64,000 nucleotides of DNA from a virus. The position numbers and the translations under genes are program-made. Shown in pieces: positions 46,673 to 55,882 of this stretch (positions are counted from its first letter, which is position 1; each line of letters starts with the position of its first letter). The stretch spans positions 1-64,000 of IMG/VR virus record IMGVR_UViG_3300047480_000598; one strand, given 5' to 3'. Below the pieces are notes generated by a model. It searched no databases, was not told the DNA's origin, and was given only the letters and a program-made list of their open reading frames with translations.

Positions 46673-48244
46673 ATGCCTAGATTATCCCTTTATAAACCTG
46701 AGAAAGGTAACAATTATAAGTTTATAGATCATCATATATCTCAGATGTTTCAAGTCGGGGGTACTGATGTATATGTTCACAAATATATCGGACCTAAAAA
46801 TCCTACAGAAGGAACAGCAGATCAACCGATTTATAATGATATACAAGTAACTAATATACAAGATTTGCTATTCTTAGAAAATCGAGATAGAAAGTACGAT
46901 TCCGAAATATATCTTATAAGAGGTATTTACAATGTTCAAAATATTGATTTTAATTTAAGTCAATTTGGACTATTCATTGATAACGACACGTTGTTTATGA
47001 CTGTACATATTAACGATTTTATCAATTATATCGGAAGAAAACCCATTACAGGAGATGTTCTCGAACTTCCTCATTTGCGAGATACATTTCAGTTAGGAGA
47101 TTACGATGTAGGTCTTCCTAGATATTATGTAATCGAAGACGTAGGTCGTGCAAGTGAAGGATTTAGTGCAACATGGTATCCTCATTTATATAGATTAAAA
47201 CTAAAGAAACTGACTGCAAGTCAACAATTTGATGATATTCTTAATAAACCAGTCGGTGCTGATATTGATCGATTTGTCGGTGAATGGAATAGTAGCGATA
47301 TGTTTTATACTGGTAATATTGTAAGATATAACGGGATACTATACGAAGTTAAACCTGGATACGAGGCACCTAATGGAACTACATCATCACCGACGGATCA
47401 AACAGCATGGTCGGTATACTCCGGAAATACATTAGAAGATATTTTGAGTACTAGACAAAAAGAACTACAAATTAATGATTCAGTAATTGCACAAGCGGAA
47501 GCAGATGCACCATTAAGCGGATACGAAACTAGACACTTTTATACTTTAGCTGTAGACGACCAAACCGGACAAACTTTATTGCAAACAGCAGATCTTGATC
47601 GACTAAGTGCTAGTAATGCATCTTATACAGCCGACGAAACTAACACTCGACCAAAGAGAACTTCATATACTGGTTACCTAGTCGGCGACGGATTCCCTTC
47701 TAATGGTCATAATTTTGGACACGGTATACAATTTCCAGATAATCCAGGTCAAGATGATTATTTCTTAAGAACTGATTTTATGCCTAATAGACTATTTAGG
47801 TTCGATAAATCAAGATGGGTTCGTATAGAAGATGCTGTTCGTACAACAATGACTAATAATAACGCCCGAGCAACTCAGAAAACATCATTCATTAATAACG
47901 AAAATTATATTTACAATGAGATGGTTGCAGTCGATTATGTAAAATTAGAGCAAGGTGATACTATTTTTGATACAAATTTAGATGTTGTTTCGGCAATATA
48001 TCTAGTATTAAAAATACAATCAGATTTAGTGTATTCAGAAACTGCATACACTATTAACGATCATGCAGGTATAATTACAACTTATTTAAATGAGTTAGGA
48101 GATGAAAAAATTAGAGTTACTTTACCTAATGAGATTCCTGCATCTGGTTTATGGAAAATTAGTCTATGTAATAATCGAGAAGAACAGAGACAAAGTTTGT
48201 CAAAAGCTATTAAACCTAGAGCGTCCTTACAATCGGATATATAA
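46673..48244 (+). CDS. 14: Neck protein, T4 gp14-like, enlarged (523 aa)
   Basis: The start at 46673 (MPRLSLYKPEKGNNYKFIDH) is chosen from the promoter spacing; ATGs at 46643 and 46667 lie upstream, the first before the predicted +1. The N-terminal 230 residues have the gp14 order: SQMFQVGGTDVYVHKYIGPKNP, LFLENRDRKYDSEIYLIRG, LSQFGLFIDNDTLFMTVH and ITGDVLELPHLRDT. They are followed by about 290 extra residues not in T4 gp14 (256), including a TNDVVRYNGILYEVKPG-like beta module typical of phage structural decoration. gp14 binds gp13 in the neck. Confidence 0.75.
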   Translation: MPRLSLYKPEKGNNYKFIDHHISQMFQVGGTDVYVHKYIGPKNPTEGTADQPIYNDIQVTNIQDLLFLENRDRKYDSEIYLIRGIYNVQNIDFNLSQFGLFIDNDTLFMTVHINDFINYIGRKPITGDVLELPHLRDTFQLGDYDVGLPRYYVIEDVGRASEGFSATWYPHLYRLKLKKLTASQQFDDILNKPVGADIDRFVGEWNSSDMFYTGNIVRYNGILYEVKPGYEAPNGTTSSPTDQTAWSVYSGNTLEDILSTRQKELQINDSVIAQAEADAPLSGYETRHFYTLAVDDQTGQTLLQTADLDRLSASNASYTADETNTRPKRTSYTGYLVGDGFPSNGHNFGHGIQFPDNPGQDDYFLRTDFMPNRLFRFDKSRWVRIEDAVRTTMTNNNARATQKTSFINNENYIYNEMVAVDYVKLEQGDTIFDTNLDVVSAIYLVLKIQSDLVYSETAYTINDHAGIITTYLNELGDEKIRVTLPNEIPASGLWKISLCNNREEQRQSLSKAIKPRASLQSDI

Positions 48245-49746
48245 TGAAACATTTTTACGATGCCCAAATAAGAAGATACATTACACAAACTATAAGAATT
48301 TTAAGTAATTTTGTAGTAAAGTACGGAGATGGGTCTTTAGTTAGAGTTCCAGTAATGTACGGCGACATGGACAAACAAGTTGCTAACATTATTAGATCAA
48401 ATTCAGAAAATGCAGTAAATGCTTCTCCGAGAATTGCAGTATATGTGTCCGATCTAGATATTGACAGAGATAGATTAAGTGATTCGACTTATGTCGGTAA
48501 GTTACATATTAGGGAAAGGGACATTGTTGACGAAACATATACTGTAGGTCAGGGTCGTAACTACACAGTTGAACGCCTTATGCCTACTCCGTATAAGTTA
48601 AGTTTAAAGGTTGACATTTGGTCGTCAAACACCGATCAAAAATTACAAATCTTGGAACAAATTTTAGTACTGTTTAATCCTAGCTTAGAATTACAAACTA
48701 CAGATAATTATATCGATTGGACAAGTTTAACAGTTCTTAACTTAGATAGAGTTACATGGTCAAGTCGATCAGTTCCTATCGGTACTCAGGAAACTCCGAT
48801 TGATATTGCTACTTTAAATTTAACTACTCCAATATGGATCAGTCCTCCGGCTAAAGTTAAGCATCTCGGTGTTATAACTAAAATTATAACTAGTTTTTAC
48901 AATTCGGCAACGACTGAAAACGATGCAGGTTATGTCGAGGGGTTAGGTCATCCGTTAATCAACCCGTCATCAGAGGTAACAATGCAAGGTCAATTGTCAA
49001 GGGATTATACAACCATAACTGATTATAATCTTCAAGTTTACAATAATTCTCAAGGACAAGGACAAGCGATCGCTTTAGGCAAATCTGAAAATGTATCATC
49101 GAGAGATTCATCTTTAGATATTCCAGTAAGATCAGGAGCTCCTATTTTATGGAAGGATGTGTTTGATCGTTATCCCGGCCAATACGTTGCCGGATCGTCG
49201 ACATTATTTTTAACTCAATCGAACGGAACTGAAATTGTCGGTACTGTAGCTATAAATCCCTTAGACGAAACTATCTTAACAGTATCATGGGACCCGGATA
49301 CTTTAACTACTAACACAGGAATTGATAGCCAAGGATATCTAGACATGGATATTGATTACAATGCCGAAAGCAGTTATCGATCAAGTAGCCCAGGAACATT
49401 TGATGCAATTATTGATCCGTTAAAAGTCGGACCCGGACACGGAATTAGTAATTTGCAAGCAGGTGATAGATTTTTAATTATCGAAGATATTGGATCAAAT
49501 TTAAATACAGAAGGTGCAATAGCATGGAGAAATACTGATAACTCCGATCTTATTGCTTATGCTAATGATATTATAGAATGGTCAGGAACACAATGGTCGG
49601 TTATTTTTAACTCTAGTGTACAAACTGATTCGATTGTGTATCAAACTAATGTGTTTACCGGTGTACAATATGTTTGGAACGGAGTACAATGGTCTAAATC
49701 ATTCGAGGGAGATTATCGTCGAGGTTTTTGGAGAATCGAACTCTAA
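48244..49746 (+). CDS. 15: Proximal tail sheath stabilising protein, T4 gp15-like, enlarged (500 aa)
   Basis: gp15 caps the sheath and tube and meets the neck. The N-terminus KHFYDAQIRRYITQTIRILSNFVVKYGDGSLVRVPVMYGD matches gp15, as do RNYTVERLMPTPYKLSLKVDIWSSNTDQKLQILEQILVLFNPSLELQTT and the tube-cap region TWSSRSVPI. T4 gp15 has 272 residues; the last 230 residues here are additional, containing a fibronectin-like or carbohydrate-binding-like beta region (VQYVWNGVQWSKSFEGDYRRGFWRIEL). It starts one base before the end of gp14. Confidence 0.8.
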   Translation: MKHFYDAQIRRYITQTIRILSNFVVKYGDGSLVRVPVMYGDMDKQVANIIRSNSENAVNASPRIAVYVSDLDIDRDRLSDSTYVGKLHIRERDIVDETYTVGQGRNYTVERLMPTPYKLSLKVDIWSSNTDQKLQILEQILVLFNPSLELQTTDNYIDWTSLTVLNLDRVTWSSRSVPIGTQETPIDIATLNLTTPIWISPPAKVKHLGVITKIITSFYNSATTENDAGYVEGLGHPLINPSSEVTMQGQLSRDYTTITDYNLQVYNNSQGQGQAIALGKSENVSSRDSSLDIPVRSGAPILWKDVFDRYPGQYVAGSSTLFLTQSNGTEIVGTVAINPLDETILTVSWDPDTLTTNTGIDSQGYLDMDIDYNAESSYRSSSPGTFDAIIDPLKVGPGHGISNLQAGDRFLIIEDIGSNLNTEGAIAWRNTDNSDLIAYANDIIEWSGTQWSVIFNSSVQTDSIVYQTNVFTGVQYVWNGVQWSKSFEGDYRRGFWRIEL

Positions 49747-49783
49747 AACTCTTTCTTATTAAATTTTAAAAACTATATAGTGT

Positions 49784-50218
49784 ATGGTTGATAAAATTGT
49801 TTGTAGTGGTGCCCTAGTATATTCAAAAGAAACTAAAAGATTTTTATTATTACAAAAATCTCATGGAAAGCACTCCGGTACATGGGGTTTAGTAGGCGGA
49901 ACTACTGTCGAAGGAGAAAATCCGTGGCAAGGGTTGCAAAGAGAAATTGTTGAAGAAATTGGATCTATTCCGGCGATAATTAAAACTATTCCGATAGAAA
50001 CATTTGTATCTAACGATACTGTTTTTCATTTTCACACATACTTATGTGTAGTCGAAAACGAATTTATTCCAGTGTTAAGTGACGAGCATTGTGGATGGTC
50101 GTGGGCTACAATTGACAAATCGCCAAAACCTCTGCATCAAGGATTAAAAAATAGTTTTTCGAGTAAAATTATTCGAGCTAAAATACAAACAATTTTTGAT
50201 TTAATGGATTTAATATAA
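49784..50218 (+). CDS. Nudix hydrolase (144 aa)
   Basis: The Nudix box is GGTTVEGENPWQGLQREIVEEIG, at about residues 38-60, matching Gx5Ex7REUxEExGU, which binds metal and cleaves a nucleoside diphosphate bond. The rest has a normal small Nudix beta-alpha-beta layout (FLLLQKSHGKHSGTWGLVG). The substrate may be an oxidised or unusual nucleotide, a nucleotide sugar, or a cap. It is the first gene of the plus-strand accessory block and overlaps the next gene by one base. T4 also has a Nudix gene (nudE), but specificity cannot be transferred. Confidence 0.85.
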   Translation: MVDKIVCSGALVYSKETKRFLLLQKSHGKHSGTWGLVGGTTVEGENPWQGLQREIVEEIGSIPAIIKTIPIETFVSNDTVFHFHTYLCVVENEFIPVLSDEHCGWSWATIDKSPKPLHQGLKNSFSSKIIRAKIQTIFDLMDLI

Positions 50219-51039
50219 TGTGGTTTAAAAAGAAAAGTTGGGTTCGATTTTATTCTCTAGATCAAAATGTTGCTACTGTTTATCCGATTATCGAATCTAA
50301 AGTAACTCCTCGAGATTGGAACGGGGTTGGAAATTTAGAGAGAAATAGGCCCGAACAAGGTAAACAAACTGTACTAAATTGTCCTGCAATAAAACAAGTT
50401 ACGAGCATAGGGTATGTATTAAAAGCGCCTGCTGATTTTGTTATTAAAACCGACGGTAACCATTCACCGATATCTTGGGAAACTCCGATTTTATTTAAAC
50501 GGCATAGTGACAAATACACATTTAGCACTTCTGATTATTATGTTAGTTGGCATAGCCCTGCACAAACAGAACCGGTTATTCCTCGCGAATGCCCTCATGC
50601 AGATAAAGAATACATGCATAGTGCGATAAAAGTCGAAACTCCATGGAGAGTAAAGTCTAGCGATGATATTGTATTATTACAATTACCTGTAACTTATAAT
50701 AACGAAGAACGATTTAGCGCCGCAGTTGGAATAGTTGATCCTCGATATATGCATGCCATTAGTGTACAACTGTTATGGCATATCACCAAAGGTGAAACTT
50801 TAATAAGAGCAGGTACACCTCTAGTTCAGTATATTCCCGTTAGTAGAAAACTACTAGAAAAGGGTAATATTGATTTTATTGTTGATACAGCAACCTCTGT
50901 TGAAGAGGAAATCGAAGATGCATATATTTTCTCAAATCATAGTCGATTTCCAAGAAGTGACACAGTAACAAATAAAATTAAAGTTATTACATCGTTGTTT
51001 GATTATTTTAGAAAGAAATATCCAAGATCTAAAATTTAA
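50218..51039 (+). CDS. Unidentified protein, possibly DUF6065-like (273 aa)
   Basis: A beta-rich protein with VLNCPAIKQVTSIGYVLKAPADFVIKTDG, SDYYVSWHSP, KVETPWRVKSSDDIVLLQLP and LLWHITKGETLIRAGTPLVQYIP. The 'CPA ... GY-x-L-x-x-P-x-D' opening resembles an uncharacterised family that, as I recall, includes proteins near tryptophan-halogenase and oxygenase genes. This would fit the neighbourhood, but I am not sure of the family. It converges with the 51036-51626 oxygenase. No catalytic residues can be named. Confidence 0.55.
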   Translation: MWFKKKSWVRFYSLDQNVATVYPIIESKVTPRDWNGVGNLERNRPEQGKQTVLNCPAIKQVTSIGYVLKAPADFVIKTDGNHSPISWETPILFKRHSDKYTFSTSDYYVSWHSPAQTEPVIPRECPHADKEYMHSAIKVETPWRVKSSDDIVLLQLPVTYNNEERFSAAVGIVDPRYMHAISVQLLWHITKGETLIRAGTPLVQYIPVSRKLLEKGNIDFIVDTATSVEEEIEDAYIFSNHSRFPRSDTVTNKIKVITSLFDYFRKKYPRSKI

Positions 51040-51626
51040 ATTACTAATCGTGTAAGAGGGGCTAGATTAATATTACCTTTTACAAATGTATTAAATGCCA
51101 AACTAATCCTGGGAGTTTCTCCAATATATTCCTCAACTAAGTGTTCAACGTTACTTGGAAACAAAATCATCGATCCAACCTCTGGAGTCATAGACCAACT
51201 TCTAGAATTATATAAGTTAGCTTCTACGATATTATATTCAATAGTATCAAACTGGCTTGTGATAAATTTAATTCGTCCGCTGTCTCCAGCTGATTCAAGA
51301 AATACAACTCCGGATACTATCGAGTTTGGGTGCCAATGTCGATGATGGGATTGCCTACATTCTGTTTTATTAAACCAGCTTTCTGTAATATATATTTCAA
51401 CATCTTGATTAGCTCCCATTACCCCATAAAAGTATTCCGATAATCCATCTGATATTCCAGATAGTAAATTACTATATTTTGATTCAGATAATACATTCTG
51501 TGATGTACTAATCCAATTTTGATAATTTTGTGCCCATTGTATTTCCGATAAATCTACATTAGTAGTGTTTAAATACGTTTTAAATACAGGTTTTGAAAAT
51601 AAAGGTATTAACGACTTTTCATTCAT
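51036..51626 (-). CDS. 2OG-Fe(II) oxygenase-fold protein, TIGR02466-like (196 aa)
   Basis: Double-stranded beta-helix oxygenase. SHHRHWHPNSIVSGVVFL (residues about 95-112) holds the His-x-(D/E/H) metal site in the 'H-P-N-S-x-x-S-G' setting of this family. The distal strand SMILFPSNVEHLVEEY supplies the second His, and RISLAFN supplies the 2OG-binding Arg. Such enzymes hydroxylate small molecules or proteins. It is a minus gene between plus genes, with a weak AGAGAG ribosome site. Confidence 0.8.
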   Translation of the reverse strand: MNEKSLIPLFSKPVFKTYLNTTNVDLSEIQWAQNYQNWISTSQNVLSESKYSNLLSGISDGLSEYFYGVMGANQDVEIYITESWFNKTECRQSHHRHWHPNSIVSGVVFLESAGDSGRIKFITSQFDTIEYNIVEANLYNSRSWSMTPEVGSMILFPSNVEHLVEEYIGETPRISLAFNTFVKGNINLAPLTRLVI

Positions 51627-51698
51627 AAATCTCTCTAAATTTAAGAAAAGTATATAGTCATTTGATATATATTACTACCAAATAAACGATATTTTCAC

Positions 51699-52277
51699 AT
51701 GGAATTAAAAGAACACATCGCATCATTTACAAAAGTAATGACGCACAAAGAATGTCAAATTCTTATCGATCATTATAACACATTGTCGAATCTAAATCTG
51801 AGCTTTACTCGAATTGATCTTAGAGATGCACCAAATCATAAAAAATCAGATACAGCAGTATTTGTATTAGAAGAATCGTCTGTACGAATTACTCCAGATA
51901 TGGGATTTTTAAATTTTTTCTTAGATAGGCTTTGGAAATGCTATGAAGAATATACTACTAAGTATAGCATCCTTGAACAAGCCAACAAACATCAAGTTAG
52001 ATCGATGAAAATTCAGAAAACTCTTCCGGGTGAAGGTTATCATGTGTGGCATTTTGAATCTGATACATTAGAACATTCATCTAGACTCATAACTTGGGGA
52101 TTATATCTCAATACAGTGGAAGAAGGAGGAGAAACTGAATTTTTATATCAAGGGTTGAGAGTTTCGGCAGTTGAAGGAACATTAGTAATGTGGCCAGCTA
52201 CTTATACCCATGTTCATCGAGGTAATCCTCCGTTAAGTGGAGAAAAGTATCTTCTTACAGGATGGATTGAATATTAA
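51699..52277 (+). CDS. 2OG-Fe(II) oxygenase, prolyl-4-hydroxylase-like (192 aa)
   Basis: MKIQKTLPGEGYHVWHFESD (about residues 102-121) has the proximal metal-binding His and acid (HFESD or HVWHFE), followed by LITWGLYLNTVEEGGETEFL, the usual strand of this family. VMWPATYTHVHRGNPP gives the distal His and KYLLTGW the 2OG-binding basic residue. Similar proteins are common in marine T4-like phages. It heads the plus-strand run that leads into the halogenases, joined by an ATGG/TAATG junction to the next gene. Confidence 0.85.
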   Translation: MELKEHIASFTKVMTHKECQILIDHYNTLSNLNLSFTRIDLRDAPNHKKSDTAVFVLEESSVRITPDMGFLNFFLDRLWKCYEEYTTKYSILEQANKHQVRSMKIQKTLPGEGYHVWHFESDTLEHSSRLITWGLYLNTVEEGGETEFLYQGLRVSAVEGTLVMWPATYTHVHRGNPPLSGEKYLLTGWIEY

Positions 52278-52900
52278 TGGAAGTTCTTAATCTATTTCCT
52301 ACTGAAGTTTTTGTTTTTAAAAATTTAACAATTGATAATTCTAATTTAATTATTAATCTAGAAAAGTTTGCAGACCAAGTTAAACAATCAAGTAACATAA
52401 GTTATATTAGAAATATTCATGATAAACAAGAAACTAAAGAATTGTTCGATTGGTGCAAAAATTGCTTAGAAGAAATTAGATTAAAGAATCGTTATGATTG
52501 TGATCAATTTGAAATTACAAGTAGTTGGTTTAATAGAGCATTACCAAATTCCGGAATGTGCCAAAATTACCACAGGCATTCTTTAAGTTTTTTTAGTGCT
52601 GTTTATTATCTTACCGACGGATCTCCTACTGTTTTTGAAGATCCTGTAATTCATAGAACACAAGCACAATTAGAAGTATTACGAAAAGATTTCAATCCAT
52701 ATGAATACATACAACCCGAGCCGGGAAAATTAGTAGTTTTTCCAAGTTGGCTGTATCACACTTCTTTACCTCATGTTACAGGTAAGGATAGATATATTAT
52801 CAGTTTTAACACTTTGCCGACGGGGTACGTAAATTATAATGTTGCTACAGATTCCGTTGCTCATATCACATTAGAAACTAAAGAAAAAAAATATGATTAA
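52277..52900 (+). CDS. 2OG-Fe(II) oxygenase-fold protein (207 aa)
   Basis: QNYHRHSLSFFSAVYYLTDG (about residues 97-116) gives the His-rich proximal site, PEPGKLVVFPSWLYHTSLPH the distal His, and KDRYIISFN the Arg-x-Ser of 2OG binding. It overlaps the first halogenase by eight bases. The family is close to TIGR02466. The proximal acid of the triad is not clear (H-R-H instead of H-x-D), as in several proteins of this cluster. Confidence 0.78.
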   Translation: MEVLNLFPTEVFVFKNLTIDNSNLIINLEKFADQVKQSSNISYIRNIHDKQETKELFDWCKNCLEEIRLKNRYDCDQFEITSSWFNRALPNSGMCQNYHRHSLSFFSAVYYLTDGSPTVFEDPVIHRTQAQLEVLRKDFNPYEYIQPEPGKLVVFPSWLYHTSLPHVTGKDRYIISFNTLPTGYVNYNVATDSVAHITLETKEKKYD

Positions 52901-54380
52901 TTCAGTATGTGTGTTAGGAGGAGGTAATGCAGGTCTAATGGCTGCACTTTATCTTAAAACTTCATTACCTGCATTAGATGTATTGCTTATTAAATCTAAA
53001 AAAATCGGTACAATCGGAGTCGGTGAAGGAAGTACAGAACATTGGTCAGCATTTGCCAATGCAGTTGGGATCAACATAGTCGATTTAATACAGCATTGTG
53101 GTGCTACTATTAAAATAGGTATAAAATTTGAAAATTGGCACGGAGATGGAACTAGTTATTTTCATAGTCTTCCGGAATTTTTAGCATCAATGCATTCATA
53201 CTCTGGTGCACCGTATACTTTAATGAGATTAATAGGCGACGGCATAGGAACTGAACAATTACATTGGGACTTACCGATGAAAGGATATGTTCGAGAACCG
53301 TTAACTGACTATTATCAATTTCATTTTGATAGTGAAAAACTAAATTTGTTTTTAGAAGATAGATGTAAGTTAATCGGAATTAAAATTATTGATACTGAGA
53401 TTGTTGGACCGGAATTAGACAATGAAGGATTTGTACAAAATATTGTCGATGTTAATAGCCGACGATTTTATGCTGATTTCTTCATCGACAGTAGTGGATT
53501 TAACAGAGTCATTGCTTCTAAATTAGGAGCAGAATGGGTTGATTGGTCAAAATATTTACCTTTGAATAGTGCCATTGCATTTCAAACAGCGTATGAAGAA
53601 GAGATCCCTCCCTATACTTTAGCAAAAGCTATGAGCAGTGGGTGGCATTGGAGAAGTCCAGTACAGGATCGATATGGAAACGGATATGTATTTAGTGACC
53701 ATTTTATCTCAGAGACACAAGCAATCGATGAAATTCAAAAACAGTTTAAAGATACCATTCATATCGGACGAAAAATAAACTATATCTCAGGGAAAGTTAA
53801 TCGAGCATGGATTAAAAATTGTGTGTCTATTGGACTTAGTAGTAATTTTGTTGAACCTTTAGAGGCGAGTAGTATTTCGACTACTATAAAACAACTACAG
53901 TTATTAACTACTACAATGTGGAATTGGTCTAAAGAAGATGTTAATGGAATTAAATCTTATAATGCAAACGTCGATGATATGATGAATAACATCTTAGACT
54001 TTATACAGCTTCATTATTTTACACAAAGAGATGATACTAATTTTTGGAAATGGTGTAAGAATGAGATTGTCATGACTGATTTTAATAAAGAAAATTTAGA
54101 ATATTTTAAGAAAAATTTTGTAAATCATGCATTATTACCCGAGGACAGTGTATTCCAGAATTATCGTATATATGATTGTTTAAATTGGATTCAAGTAATG
54201 CACGGGTTACGAATGTTTGATACTGCAAAAATTAAAGAATTATATGAAAAGCATTTTGGTTTTATGAGGTATGCAGATGAACAAAATATTTCTACAATTC
54301 AAAATAATAAAACCGACGAATGGATGACTTGTCGTGAAGCGATTAATTTTGTTAAGAATCCAAAGGTATATAAATTATGA
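52893..54380 (+). CDS. Flavin-dependent tryptophan-halogenase-like protein 1 (495 aa)
   Basis: FAD-binding GGGNAGLMAALYL (residues 8-20) and GVGEGSTEHW. The conserved Lys that forms the halogenating chloramine site in this family is likely the Lys in ATIKIGIKFENW (near residue 75). The catalytic Glu is in NFVEPLEASSI. The diagnostic WxWxIP reads WHWRSP here (near residue 250), so Ile is changed to Ser. The enzyme would add Cl or Br to an aromatic or indole substrate with reduced flavin supplied by a reductase, which is not seen in the window. It overlaps the next halogenase by ATGA. Confidence 0.82.
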   Translation: MINSVCVLGGGNAGLMAALYLKTSLPALDVLLIKSKKIGTIGVGEGSTEHWSAFANAVGINIVDLIQHCGATIKIGIKFENWHGDGTSYFHSLPEFLASMHSYSGAPYTLMRLIGDGIGTEQLHWDLPMKGYVREPLTDYYQFHFDSEKLNLFLEDRCKLIGIKIIDTEIVGPELDNEGFVQNIVDVNSRRFYADFFIDSSGFNRVIASKLGAEWVDWSKYLPLNSAIAFQTAYEEEIPPYTLAKAMSSGWHWRSPVQDRYGNGYVFSDHFISETQAIDEIQKQFKDTIHIGRKINYISGKVNRAWIKNCVSIGLSSNFVEPLEASSISTTIKQLQLLTTTMWNWSKEDVNGIKSYNANVDDMMNNILDFIQLHYFTQRDDTNFWKWCKNEIVMTDFNKENLEYFKKNFVNHALLPEDSVFQNYRIYDCLNWIQVMHGLRMFDTAKIKELYEKHFGFMRYADEQNISTIQNNKTDEWMTCREAINFVKNPKVYKL

Positions 54381-55882
54381 TTAACTCTTTGTGTATTTTG
54401 GGCGGGGGTACTAGTGGATTAGTCTCAGCATTAATACTTAGGAAAGGTTGGCCTGAACTTAAAATTACTATTATCGAAAGTTCAAAATATGGAATTGCCG
54501 GAGTTGGAGAAGGTAGTACCGAACATTGGAAGAACTTTATTCAGCATGTTGATATTACAATACCTGATTTAATCAGAGAGACAGATGCTACATTTAAAAT
54601 GGGTATTAAATTTACAAATTGGCATGGTGATAATACACACTATTTCCATAGTTTATCAGAACAATGGGGCGGTATAAGTAGAACTAATGGAGTTCCGTTT
54701 ACTTTTGCAAAACAAATTAGTGAAAATGTTGATCCGTTAGAAACAGCATGGCATTTATCTAAAAATAGTCGACATATTGAACCTTTACATGATATTCTTA
54801 GCCAATATCATTTTGATACATTTAAATTAAATGAATTTTTACATAAAAAATGTATCGAACGAAATATCGATATTATTGATACTGAAATTAATGACGTGAT
54901 CTTAGATAACGAAGGTCATGTGAAGTCGTTACTCGATTGTAATAATAACATTCATTCTTACGAATTTTATGTTGATTGCAGTGGATTTCGACGTGTAATA
55001 GGTTCTAAATTAGGGGCTAAATGGATTGATAGAAGTGCGCAATTACCGATGAACTCTGCAATTGCATTCCCTACCAGTTACAAAGAAGAAATTCCATCAT
55101 ATACAGAAGCTACCGCATTAAGTAGCGGTTGGTGTTGGCGAATTCCGACGCAAGAAAGATTTGGAAACGGTTATGTATTTTGTGATCAATTTATTACCGA
55201 AACTAAAGCATACGACGAAGTACAACAACATTACAAAAATTTAGGTATTAATGATTCGATAGACATTGGACGAACTTTCAAATTTCAAGCAGGATATGTT
55301 GATAAATTTTGGATTAAAAACTGTGTAATGGTGGGGCTATCAGGTGTATTCGTGGAGCCACTGGAAGCTAGTTCGATAGGAACAACAATTCAACAACTCT
55401 TTATATTAGTAGCATCTTTATTTTATTATGATCGAACCAATTCCAATACTGCTACTAGATATAACAAACATATGACTGAAATTTCTGAAAATATTATTGA
55501 TTTTATACAATTGCATTATTTTACTCAGCGTGAAGATACTGAGTTCTGGAAATGGTGTAAACACAACATTAAATTAACAGATTTTAACGCCGAAAATTTA
55601 GATCATTTTAAAAATGATTTTGTAAATGCACAATTTTTTGGAACTCCGATGGTATTGTTTTCTCAATTAAATTGGATTCAAGTAATGCATGGACTAAGGT
55701 TGTTTAATATTCCTGCACTAAAGGAGAAATATGATAAACATATGAAGGATATTTATACTTCGGTCGTAAACAATATAATGGAAGAAGATCGCGAATTTGT
55801 TAAAAAGAGGGAATCCTTTCCTCATCGTATTGCATTAGAAATGATTAAGGAGAGGTTCAATGAAGTTAAAATACAACTCTAA
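54377..55882 (+). CDS. Flavin-dependent tryptophan-halogenase-like protein 2 (501 aa)
   Basis: The most canonical of the three. GGGTSGLVSALIL (residues 8-20), GVGEGSTEHW, the Lys in ATFKMGIKFTNWHG, the intact WxWxIP as WCWRIP (about 253-258), and GVFVEPLEASSIGTT with the catalytic Glu. C-terminal HYFTQREDTEFWKWC is shared with protein 1, showing recent paralogy. It starts by ATGA overlap and ends 23 bases inside protein 3. The substrate is not predictable; free tryptophan, peptide or pyrrole are known ones in the family. Confidence 0.85.
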   Translation: MINSLCILGGGTSGLVSALILRKGWPELKITIIESSKYGIAGVGEGSTEHWKNFIQHVDITIPDLIRETDATFKMGIKFTNWHGDNTHYFHSLSEQWGGISRTNGVPFTFAKQISENVDPLETAWHLSKNSRHIEPLHDILSQYHFDTFKLNEFLHKKCIERNIDIIDTEINDVILDNEGHVKSLLDCNNNIHSYEFYVDCSGFRRVIGSKLGAKWIDRSAQLPMNSAIAFPTSYKEEIPSYTEATALSSGWCWRIPTQERFGNGYVFCDQFITETKAYDEVQQHYKNLGINDSIDIGRTFKFQAGYVDKFWIKNCVMVGLSGVFVEPLEASSIGTTIQQLFILVASLFYYDRTNSNTATRYNKHMTEISENIIDFIQLHYFTQREDTEFWKWCKHNIKLTDFNAENLDHFKNDFVNAQFFGTPMVLFSQLNWIQVMHGLRLFNIPALKEKYDKHMKDIYTSVVNNIMEEDREFVKKRESFPHRIALEMIKERFNEVKIQL

